From: Bacillota bacterium
GTDB taxonomy: Bacteria; Bacillota; Clostridia; Acetivibrionales; DSM-2933
Reading direction: 5' to 3'
DNA length: 7,172 bases
Assembly: GCA_023441845.1 (NCBI GenBank)
Contig: JAEZNF010000427.1
Location: forward strand, 1-7,172
Shown: in pieces, positions 1 to 6,482 of the stretch
Position numbering within the stretch: position 1 is the stretch's first letter
Layout: each line of letters starts with the position of its first letter
The notes under the pieces: model-generated
The model's input: the letters and a program-made list of their open reading frames with translations, nothing else
The model's database searches: none
What the model was told of the DNA's origin: nothing
Program-made: the position numbers and the translations under genes

Positions 1-143
1 TGTTAATTAAAATTGGTGTAGTCTACCCATATCACTGGAGAACTTTGGTTAGGGAAGAAAACTGTACATATACTGTGTTTTTGTATGGTGTTTTACAAAA
101 GATGTGTCAGATATATTTTATGCACCCAAATAAAATTATTTTG

Positions 144-172
144 TTGACATAAGTATCGGCTAGTGTTAGAAT
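144..172 (+). promoter_or_regulatory. Sigma-A promoter P1 upstream of carD
   Basis: A perfect -35 box TTGACA (144-149) is separated by 17 bases from TAGAAT (167-172), one mismatch from the TATAAT consensus. Transcription would start near 179, inside the -35 box of the next promoter. The next gene on this strand is carD, about 320 bases away, so this is one of two promoters likely to drive the carD-PIN/TRAM unit through a long leader. It is called from sequence match only. Confidence 0.7.
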
Positions 173-179
173 TAATTTT

Positions 180-208
180 TTGACATTGAATTGCCTTTAT
201 AGTATACT
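180..208 (+). promoter_or_regulatory. Sigma-A promoter P2 upstream of carD
   Basis: TTGACA (180-185), an optimal 17-base spacer and TATACT (203-208) make this the best promoter match in the window, with a start expected near 215. It lies 36 bases downstream of P1 in the same direction. With no other gene before carD, the simplest reading is that it drives carD and the PIN/TRAM gene and leaves a leader of about 285 bases. Confidence 0.8.
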
Positions 209-501
209 AAAAACGTAGAGTATTTTAAGGAGGTGGAAGATAATAATTCTATTATATTAAACGCATAATTTTCAAAGTTACATAATAATTCTTTTTGCAG
301 TTTGTGTATTGATTTATTAATTCAAATATATTTTATCAGGAAGTAGCTTTTCCTTTAGTGACAGTTTCTAAAAATTAAAAGAATTTATAATTGGCTTTAT
401 GATTAATTTGCGGATTTTTATCTATAATAACAAACTATATAAATAGAGATAGAAGCATGTGTATTTTTATGGACTTGCTGTTTTGTATTGGAGGTATATG
501 T
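209..501 (+). other. Long untranslated leader of carD with an unused Shine-Dalgarno-like site
   Basis: This AT-rich stretch contains no ORF with a plausible start. AAGGAGGTGG at 227-236 is a strong ribosome-binding sequence about 12 bases after the predicted P2 start, yet no ATG, GTG or TTG sits at a usable distance. In the one frame open from ATA at 240, a stop comes after six codons. A 5-bp stem (AGGAA 338-342 with TTCCT 350-354) is the only hairpin noticed, and it is weak. I recognise no known riboswitch. TATAAT at 386-391 and 423-428 have no acceptable -35 partner. Confidence 0.4.
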
Positions 502-504
502 ATG
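490..504 (+). promoter_or_regulatory. Ribosome binding site deciding the carD start
   Basis: GGAGG at 490-494 lies 7 bases before the ATG at 502, an ideal distance. The upstream in-frame ATG codons at 457 and 469 have no such site, and the extra residues they would add (MCIFMDLL...) do not resemble the CarD N-terminus. This fixes the start at 502. Confidence 0.88.
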
Positions 505-981
505 TATAATATCGGTGACAGGATCGTGTATCCGATGCATGGTGCAGGTATTATTGAGTCTATTGAAGAAAAGGAAATTCTTGGACAAAAACAGAATTAC
601 TATGTAGTTAAAATTCCGGTTGGTGAAATGAAAGTTATGATACCCACCAATAATGTTGGGGATATAGGTATCAGAGAAGTAATTAGTACAAACGATGCGG
701 ACAAGGTGTTTGCCGTATTCTGCGAACATGATAAAGATGGATGTGCCAACTGGAACAAGCGCTACAGGGAAAATATGAGTAAAATCAAAAGTGGTAATAT
801 TTTTGAAGTTGCATGTGTTGTTAGGTCTCTTATGCAGAGAGACAAAGATAAAGGATTGTCTACAGGTGAAAGGAAGATGTTAAGCAGTGCCAAACAGATT
901 CTCTTGAGTGAATTGGTCTTGGCAAAAAATATGGAGCAATATGAGATAGAAAAAATTATCAACAGCAATTTTCAGTTTTAA
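502..981 (+). CDS. carD: CarD family RNA polymerase-binding transcriptional regulator
   Basis: This 159-residue protein is of the CarD/CdnL family, which binds the RNA polymerase beta subunit and stabilises or modulates open promoter complexes in the cytoplasm. The N-terminal Tudor-like domain (about residues 1-58) opens with MYNIGDRIVYPMHGAG and continues through YYVVKIP and a VMIP segment, as expected of the domain shared with TRCF. The helical C-terminal domain (about 70-159) shows the family blocks WNKRYREN, KIKSGNIFEVA, VVRSL and KGLSTGERKML. Length matches the family. It is the first gene of a probable two-gene unit with the PIN/TRAM gene, 42 bases downstream with no terminator between. 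Tandem sigma-A promoters and a long leader lie upstream. In clostridia the family regulator acts broadly, so its targets cannot be read from the neighbours. Confidence 0.95.
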   Translation: MYNIGDRIVYPMHGAGIIESIEEKEILGQKQNYYVVKIPVGEMKVMIPTNNVGDIGIREVISTNDADKVFAVFCEHDKDGCANWNKRYRENMSKIKSGNIFEVACVVRSLMQRDKDKGLSTGERKMLSSAKQILLSELVLAKNMEQYEIEKIINSNFQF

Positions 982-1023
982 TCATTTGTGAGGTAAAAAG
1001 GGTGTGTTGGAGGATAGAGTATA

Positions 1024-2094
1024 GTGCTTAATAAAATAATTAAGTCTTCCTTTGCAGTTGTTGGGGGTATTTCGGGTTTTACTTTAACGAATGCTATCTT
1101 CTCCATAATTGGTGTAAATATTAATGCTTTGCCAAAATCTGCCTGCTTTGTTTTCGGTATTTTATTCACCGCGGCTTTGTTTTATTTTACAGCAAACATA
1201 GTTATCGGATCGGTTTTTGCTGTGTTCGAAAAATTGGAACGTGCAATTCAAAAAATGACTTTGTATGAATCTGCACTTAGCTCAATTGGTACTATAATTG
1301 GGCTTGTTATAGCAAATCTGATTATAATTCCGGTAAAGAATCTTGATGTTATCGGGTTGCCCTTTGCTGTATTTGCCAACATATTTTTCGGGAGCGCATT
1401 TTTCGCTATCGGCATTGTATTGGCTAGAAAAAACGAGGGCATTCTGGAGCATTTTAAAAGCGGGAAAACAAGCCGGAAGAATGAAAATGTATCAATAAGG
1501 CACAAATTACTTGATACAAGTGTAATTATTGACGGCAGAATAGTCGATATACTGAGGACGGGATTTGTAGACGGTGAATTTGTTGTTCCTGGCTTTATAC
1601 TTGAAGAGCTCAGGCATATAGCGGATTCCCAGGATTCCATAAAGCGTAATAAAGGTAGGCGAGGACTGGACGTTTTAAACCTTCTTCAGAAGGAGTTCAA
1701 GAATTCTGTCAAAATTGAGGATGTCAGTTCCACGGAAGGAATGGAAGTTGACGATAAACTGTTAAAAGCCGCTAAAGAGCTGGACGGTGTTGTCGTTACC
1801 ATTGATTATAATTTAAGCAAAGTAGCCGGCTGCCAGGGTATTGAGGTGCTTAACATAAACGACCTTGCAAACGCTTTGAAACCTATTGCAATACCGGGGG
1901 AAGAAATGTTTGTACAGGTTATAAAAGATGGCAAGGAGAACGGACAGGGCGTTGGTTACCTGGATGATGGTACCATGATAGTTGTAGAAGGCGGCAAAAA
2001 ATTTATAGGGGAAACCATAAAAGTAATGGTAACAAGCATATTACAGACTTCCGCAGGAAGGATGATTTTTGCAAAGCCGATTTTTCAGGCATAA
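1024..2094 (+). CDS. Membrane-anchored PIN/TRAM domain protein (YacL-like)
   Basis: This 356-residue protein has the architecture of B. subtilis YacL. Four hydrophobic segments near the N-terminus (about 7-29, 40-64, 84-102 and 110-134) are followed by a PIN nuclease-fold domain (about 160-282) and a TRAM RNA-binding domain (about 286-345). The acidic PIN residues are present: Asp164 in LLDTSVIIDGR, Glu194/Glu195 in ILEEL, Asp243/Asp244 in VDDKLL and Asp261 in TIDYNL. It is therefore probably an active membrane-bound ribonuclease or RNA-binding protein, though no substrate is established from sequence. The start is GTG at 1024, with GGAGG at 1009-1013 ten bases upstream. It is likely co-transcribed with carD. 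In Bacillus yacL lies next to ispD and ispF; here the gene is followed instead by terminators and pyrG. Confidence 0.94.
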   Translation: MLNKIIKSSFAVVGGISGFTLTNAIFSIIGVNINALPKSACFVFGILFTAALFYFTANIVIGSVFAVFEKLERAIQKMTLYESALSSIGTIIGLVIANLIIIPVKNLDVIGLPFAVFANIFFGSAFFAIGIVLARKNEGILEHFKSGKTSRKNENVSIRHKLLDTSVIIDGRIVDILRTGFVDGEFVVPGFILEELRHIADSQDSIKRNKGRRGLDVLNLLQKEFKNSVKIEDVSSTEGMEVDDKLLKAAKELDGVVVTIDYNLSKVAGCQGIEVLNINDLANALKPIAIPGEEMFVQVIKDGKENGQGVGYLDDGTMIVVEGGKKFIGETIKVMVTSILQTSAGRMIFAKPIFQA

Positions 2095-2113
2095 TGCCAA
2101 ATAAAAATACTTT

Positions 2114-2160
2114 AAAAAATGTGAATGTCTGCTTCATGCAGCTTAAAATTCACTATTTTT
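2114..2160 (+). terminator. Probable intrinsic terminator after the PIN/TRAM gene
   Basis: AAAAAT-GTGAAT (2115-2126) pairs with ATTCAC-T-ATTTTT (2148-2160), giving about 12 base pairs with a one-base bulge. A small inner stem CTGC/GCAG lies inside the large loop. The 3' arm ends in TATTTTT, and the hairpin starts about 20 bases after the stop codon. The GC content of the stem is low, so termination may be partial. Confidence 0.6.
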
Positions 2161-2161
2161 A

Positions 2162-2230
2162 GGGCCATTTCCCGAAGGGGAAATCCGACAAAAGGCGAGT
2201 GGGCTTATGAATGGCCCCGAGCCTTTTATT
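2162..2230 (+). ncRNA. Structured RNA element with two alternative folds; candidate attenuator
   Basis: Two exclusive pairings are visible. In fold A, GGGCCAT (2162-2168) pairs with ATGGCCC (2211-2217), enclosing the hairpin TTTCCC-gaag-GGGAAA. In fold B, AAAAGGC (2190-2196) pairs with GCCTTTT (2221-2227), with an inner GGGC/GCCC stem (2201-2204 with 2214-2217), followed by ATTTT: a terminator. Both need 2214-2217, so only one can form. This is the geometry of a transcription attenuator, but I match it to no riboswitch class I know. The element has no obvious promoter of its own and lies about 250 bases before pyrG. It could also be just a second terminator for the upstream unit. Confidence 0.4.
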
Positions 2231-2286
2231 TTGGGACCATAAGATAAATTGATTGATTTATTCAGAATTAGAGAGTATTCTAATGG

Positions 2287-2323
2287 CTCCGGAATAAATA
2301 TCACCCGGAGTTTAATATTTTTT
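2287..2323 (+). terminator. Third hairpin/T-run element before pyrG
   Basis: CTCCGG (2287-2292) pairs with CCGGAG (2305-2310) across a 12-base loop, followed by a T-rich tail (TTTAATATTTTTT, 2311-2323). Just upstream, ATTAGA (2267-2272) can pair with TCTAAT (2279-2284). The element sits 21 bases before the pyrG -35 box, so it would block readthrough into pyrG. Confidence 0.6.
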
Positions 2324-2343
2324 AAAGCTTCAAACCATTTCTA

Positions 2344-2372
2344 TTGACACTGATATATGTCAAATATAAAAT
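2344..2372 (+). promoter_or_regulatory. Sigma-A promoter of pyrG
   Basis: TTGACA (2344-2349), a 17-base spacer and TAAAAT (2367-2372) give one mismatch to consensus over the 12 scored bases. The start is expected around 2379-2382, leaving a leader of about 80 bases. That leader begins with a run of seven T (2383-2389) and then seven A (2393-2399). It lacks the GGGC start and the attenuator hairpin known from the CTP-sensing pyrG leader of B. subtilis, so control by that mechanism is not supported here. Confidence 0.8.
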
Positions 2373-2437
2373 AAATAGTGTGTTTTTTTATGAAAAAAAT
2401 AAACTGTTATCTGCTCTTTATATAGAGTATGGTTTGA

Positions 2438-4075
<1,638 letters not shown>

Positions 4076-4122
4076 CAGAGTATGGCTGAATGTTATAAAA
4101 TATGGTAGAGCCTGAATACGAG

Positions 4123-4157
4123 ATCCGGAAGGTTTATAAATAACCTTCCGGATTTTT
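4123..4157 (+). terminator. Intrinsic terminator of pyrG
   Basis: A perfect 12-bp stem (4123-4134 with 4142-4153; core CCGGAAGGTT/AACCTTCCGG) with a 7-base loop is followed by TTTTT ending at 4157. It lies about 48 bases after the pyrG stop codon. Confidence 0.94.
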
Positions 4158-4336
4158 GTCAGAGGCTTTATATTCTCGGGTTGGTATTACGGTTATTTGT
4201 ATTTGGGAATTATTTTGTGAACATACACAATAAGTATACTTATCCGGACAAAAGTAGAATGCTTGAAGGTATTTTCAAAAAAAGTTTTGACTCTCGTCAG
4301 AGAAACCCCCATAGAACTGGCAGAAGGTAAAAAAAC

Positions 4337-4361
4337 GTGTCAGGGGACGGTTCTTTGACAC
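4337..4361. repeat. Firmicute REP-like palindromic element (GTGTCA...TGACAC)
   Basis: GTGTCA (4337-4342) and TGACAC (4356-4361) are inverted copies flanking GGGGACGG. From general knowledge, GTGTCAggGGACGGTTct-type sequences recur between genes and at gene ends across many clostridial and bacillar genomes, and related repeats are associated with REP-type tyrosine transposases (TnpA_REP/Y1). Only one copy is present here and no transposase gene is near, so this is a stand-alone copy. Confidence 0.65.
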
Positions 4362-4496
4362 ATTTATTGTTGCGCAAATATGGTAAAATCAGGTTCTTGC
4401 TTGTCTAATCAGTAAGTTACTGCACTTAAAATGCTGCTTTGACGAATGGAAATATGAATAGTAATAAATAGCCTAATTTTTCAGATTAATAAAGTA

Positions 4497-4597
4497 GAGG
4501 GGCTGTTGCAAAATGCAGCTTAACCACTATACCTGTACCGGGATTTTATAAACTGTACGATATAATGTGGGTAAGAGATGTTTTGCAATAGCTTCTT
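4497..4597. mobile_element. 101-bp MITE-like imperfect palindrome
   Basis: The ends form 17-base imperfect inverted repeats: 4497-4513 (GAGGGGCTG then TTGCAAAA) and 4581-4597 (TTTTGCAA then TAGCTTCTT). They match at 13 of 17 positions, and all four mismatches are G/A transitions that would remain G-U pairs in RNA. The inside also folds: CTTAACCAC (4519-4527) against GTGGGTAAG (4567-4575), and GTAC (4535-4538) against GTAC (4555-4558). The terminal sequence GGGGCTGTTGCAAAA resembles ends I associate with IS1182-like transposons of Firmicutes. There is no coding capacity, so it would need a transposase supplied elsewhere. TAGAG occurs at 4495-4499 and 4605-4609, but a clean target duplication is not evident. 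Confidence 0.6.
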
Positions 4598-4672
4598 TTC
4601 TTACTAGAGAGCATTTCCTGTCTCCTAAATTTCTGAGTTTTATATAGCATACGTTATCTAAAATTTCAATTT

Positions 4673-4703
4673 AGTATAAACTTTATTAAATATGACAATA
4701 CTT
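4673..4703 (+). promoter_or_regulatory. Candidate sigma-F (forespore) promoter of spoIIR
   Basis: AGTATA (4673-4678), a 15-base spacer and GACAATACTT (4694-4703) match the sigma-F pattern wGCATA-N15-GGyrAnAMTw at all but two defined positions (C to T in the -35, second G to A in the -10). In Bacillus, spoIIR is a sigma-F gene, so the match fits its expected control. Transcription would start near 4710, about 40 bases before the coding sequence. The assignment is based on pattern and biology only. Confidence 0.6.
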
Positions 4704-4751
4704 ATATTAAATTGATAAACATTCTTTTATAAATCTTGGGGGGAATAGATT

Positions 4752-5474
4752 ATGAACAGAATAATGGTATTCGTGAAAGGAATCAGACTACATAAAGAGA
4801 GAAACTCTTTTGTAAAGGGTACAATAATTTTTGCATTAGTCATATCATTGATGGCGGGGTTGGTTCTTACATCGTACTCGGACAACCTAAATCAGGGTCT
4901 TGCAGATAATCTTATCAGGCTTCATGTGCTGGCAAACAGTGATTCACCGGAAGATCAGGCCTTAAAGAGGGATGTAAGAGATGTTGTGCTTAATTATATG
5001 AGAGAGAAACTTAAAGATTCCCGTGACATTGAACAGACAAAGAACATAATTTCAGGAGATTTAGAAAAATTAAAGAATATAGCCAGAAGCGAAATTGCAA
5101 GACAGGGTAAGAACTATGAAGTAACTGCTACACTAGGAAATTTTCCTTTTCCTACAAAGGCATATGGAGATGTAACCCTGCCGGCGGGCTTTTATGAGGC
5201 CTTGAGAATTGTAATAGGTAAGGGTGAGGGTGCAAACTGGTGGTGTGTTCTGTTTCCGCCGTTATGCTTTGTAGATGCCACACATGGCACGATACCGGAT
5301 GATGTGAAAGAAAAACTCAAAAGTAGTTTATCTGAAGATGAATATAAAATAGTAACATCATCAGACAGTGAAGATGTGCCTGTAAAAGTAAGGTTCAAGG
5401 TTCTGGAGGTAATACAGGGCTCAAAAGTAAAGTTTTCCGGAATGCTCAAAAGAGTTTTAAAGTTCAGTAAATAA
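4752..5474 (+). CDS. spoIIR: Stage II sporulation protein R
   Basis: SpoIIR is made in the forespore and exported toward the mother cell, where it triggers SpoIIGA to cleave pro-sigma-E. This 240-residue protein fits: a basic N-terminus and one hydrophobic segment (about 22-41; the signal or anchor) precede the family core. Family blocks include IRLHVLANSDSPEDQALKRD (55-74), GNFPFPTKAYGD (129-140), LPAGFYEALRIVIGKGEG (143-160) and NWWCVLFPPLCFVD (162-175). It is somewhat longer than B. subtilis SpoIIR because of the N-terminal extension before the membrane segment. A G-rich ribosome site (GGGGGG, 4738-4743) lies eight bases before the ATG at 4752; the ATG at 4764 is a less likely start. The gene is monocistronic, between a sigma-F-like promoter and a strong terminator. 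Confidence 0.96.
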   Translation: MNRIMVFVKGIRLHKERNSFVKGTIIFALVISLMAGLVLTSYSDNLNQGLADNLIRLHVLANSDSPEDQALKRDVRDVVLNYMREKLKDSRDIEQTKNIISGDLEKLKNIARSEIARQGKNYEVTATLGNFPFPTKAYGDVTLPAGFYEALRIVIGKGEGANWWCVLFPPLCFVDATHGTIPDDVKEKLKSSLSEDEYKIVTSSDSEDVPVKVRFKVLEVIQGSKVKFSGMLKRVLKFSK

Positions 5475-5515
5475 ATTGGTATGTGAACTGTATACCTTAA
5501 AAAAAGAAATATAAG

Positions 5516-5566
5516 AACACCTGGCCTTGATACGATATTAGGGGCCAGGTGTTTTGTATTTGTTTT
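5516..5566 (+). terminator. Intrinsic terminator of spoIIR
   Basis: An 11-bp GC-rich stem, AACACCTGGCC (5516-5526) with GGCCAGGTGTT (5543-5553), is followed by a T-rich tail (TTTTGTATTTGTTTT, 5552-5566). It starts about 40 bases after the spoIIR stop. Confidence 0.93.
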
Positions 5567-5604
5567 AAAGAGTCAAAACAGGTCACTATTGTTAATTAAA
5601 TGTA

Positions 5605-5633
5605 TTAATCTTGTAGTACTATTATGATATACT
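5605..5633 (+). promoter_or_regulatory. Extended -10 promoter of the mgtC-like gene
   Basis: TGATATACT (5625-5633) is an extended -10 box with TATACT at 5628-5633. The -35 position 17 bases upstream, TTAATC (5605-5610), is weak, as is usual for extended -10 promoters. Transcription would start near 5640, about 100 bases before the mgtC-like start and 14 before the small ORF. Confidence 0.65.
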
Positions 5634-5653
5634 AAGAAAAAAGTTGGAATATT

Positions 5654-5755
5654 ATGCTTACTGAAACTGAAGCAGTAAAAGCTATCTATTTGCGGGCTGA
5701 ACATTTAATGGGTTTACAAATAAAAGTCGAGGATGGTTTTGATGGAGAACTTTGA
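5654..5755 (+). CDS. Possible 33-residue small ORF overlapping the mgtC-like gene
   Basis: An ATG at 5654 opens 33 codons (starting MLTETEAVKAIYLRAEHLMG, ending DGFDGEL) that stop at TGA 5753-5755, 14 bases inside the mgtC-like gene in another frame. The codon choice (GAA, AAA, GCA, GTA) resembles the neighbours and the peptide is charged and soluble-looking, unlike random AT-rich translation. It starts directly after the predicted promoter. Against it, there is only a GGA (5646-5648) in place of a good ribosome site and I recognise no family. If translated, it could couple translation to the downstream gene or act as a leader peptide. It could also be the remnant of a longer gene or chance. 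Confidence 0.33.
   Translation: MLTETEAVKAIYLRAEHLMGLQIKVEDGFDGEL
5729..5744 (+). promoter_or_regulatory. Ribosome binding site deciding the mgtC-like start
   Basis: GAGG at 5729-5732 is nine bases before the ATG at 5742 but directly abuts the in-frame ATG at 5733, which is too close to serve it. The start at 5742 is therefore preferred; it shortens the protein by three residues. Confidence 0.7.
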
Positions 5756-6440
5756 ATATGTGTCTATGCATTCAATTCAGTTTTATTTAGTCCTTGCTTT
5801 AAGGCTGCTGCTTGCCGGTATCCTTGGAGGAGTAATCGGATATGAAAGGGAAAGTATAGATAGGCCGGCAGGCTTCAGGACTCACATTCTGGTATGTGTG
5901 GGAGCGGCACTGGTTATGGTAACATCGGAATTTATATTTCAGAAATATAAAGGAACTGTCAATATCGATCCAGCAAGGTTGGGAGCGCAGGTAATAAGCG
6001 GTATCGGATTTTTAGGGGCAGGCACTATTATTCGGGAAGGATTTAATGCAAAAGGCCTGACTACTGCTGCAAGCCTGTGGGCGGTTTCGTGTGTTGGAAT
6101 TGCTGCAGGAATAGGCTTTTATGAAGGAGCTGTCGCCGCTACCATACTAATTTATCTTACCTTGCTGGTTTTAAAAAAGCTGGAAGACCATTTTTCCAAA
6201 AAGCATAATTTTAGTGTCATATATGTTAAATCCGATAATGTCCCGGGGCAGATAAGTGCCATTGGCTGCATGCTTGGGAAGCATGATATAACAATAAAAA
6301 ACATTGAATTCTTGACCGGTGATAAAGATAAAAGCTTACTGATCAAGTTTATAGTCAGTTTACCGCAGGGCATGGAAAAAAGTCTTATAATTGGTGAACT
6401 GCAAGGCATCCAGGGGGTTCAAAGGGTATACGAAGCTTGA
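5742..6440 (+). CDS. MgtC/SapB family membrane protein
   Basis: This 232-residue protein has the MgtC/SapB fold: several hydrophobic helices over the first ~145 residues, then a soluble C-terminal ACT-like domain (about 155-232). Family signatures are clear: GGVIGYERESIDRPAGFRTH (29-48), DPARLGAQVISGIGFLGAGT (76-95) and GLTTAASLWAVSCVGIAAGIG (from 105). MgtC proteins sit in the cytoplasmic membrane. In Salmonella and Mycobacterium they are linked to growth in low magnesium and to control of ATP synthase, but for clostridial members the role is not established and a magnesium transport label would overstate it. The start is chosen at 5742 by its ribosome site. No M-box riboswitch is evident in the short leader, which instead contains a possible small ORF. 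The decayed amidohydrolase follows after 42 bases without a terminator. Confidence 0.92.
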   Translation: MENFEYVSMHSIQFYLVLALRLLLAGILGGVIGYERESIDRPAGFRTHILVCVGAALVMVTSEFIFQKYKGTVNIDPARLGAQVISGIGFLGAGTIIREGFNAKGLTTAASLWAVSCVGIAAGIGFYEGAVAATILIYLTLLVLKKLEDHFSKKHNFSVIYVKSDNVPGQISAIGCMLGKHDITIKNIEFLTGDKDKSLLIKFIVSLPQGMEKSLIIGELQGIQGVQRVYEA

Positions 6441-6482
6441 CAGGGCCAAATATAAAGAAAAAGATAATTGGGGGGAAGAATA

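Larger units (their letters stand above)
4158..4672. other. Gene-free interval between pyrG and spoIIR, carrying repeats
   Basis: No ORF with a start and ribosome binding site was found on either strand. The interval holds a 14-bp perfect palindrome (4230-4243), a REP-like element (4337-4361) and a MITE-like element (4497-4597), described separately. TTGACG (4439-4444), a 17-base spacer and TAATAA (4462-4467) form a weak promoter-like match with no gene behind it. The interval looks like a landing site for small repeats between two independently transcribed genes. Confidence 0.6.

Noticed and set aside
69..74. TATACT with TTGGTT (45-50) as a third promoter upstream of carD
   Set aside because: The -35 matches consensus at only three of six bases with an 18-base spacer, clearly poorer than the two promoters that follow.
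3..152. Reading frame open from the window edge to TAA at 150-152 (49 codons), possibly the end of an upstream gene
   Set aside because: No recognisable family sequence, no terminator after it, and the last codons overlap the -35 box of a strong promoter. It could be real, but nothing beyond the lack of stops supports it.
4221..4356. Open frame of about 45 codons with protein-like text (…VLTLVRETPIELAEGK) ending inside the REP-like repeat
   Set aside because: No start codon with a ribosome site and no family recognised; the last codons come from the repeat itself. A gene remnant is possible but not supported.
4439..4467. TTGACG-N17-TAATAA as a promoter for spoIIR or for a small RNA
   Set aside because: Weak boxes, almost 300 bases from spoIIR with a long hairpin element between, and a better sigma-F match lies next to the gene.
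5590..5600. TGTTAATTAAA repeated at 1-11 and 5590-5600 as a direct repeat or attachment site
   Set aside because: Eleven AT-rich bases shared in an AT-rich sequence, with no extension on either side and no integrase or tRNA nearby; chance is enough.
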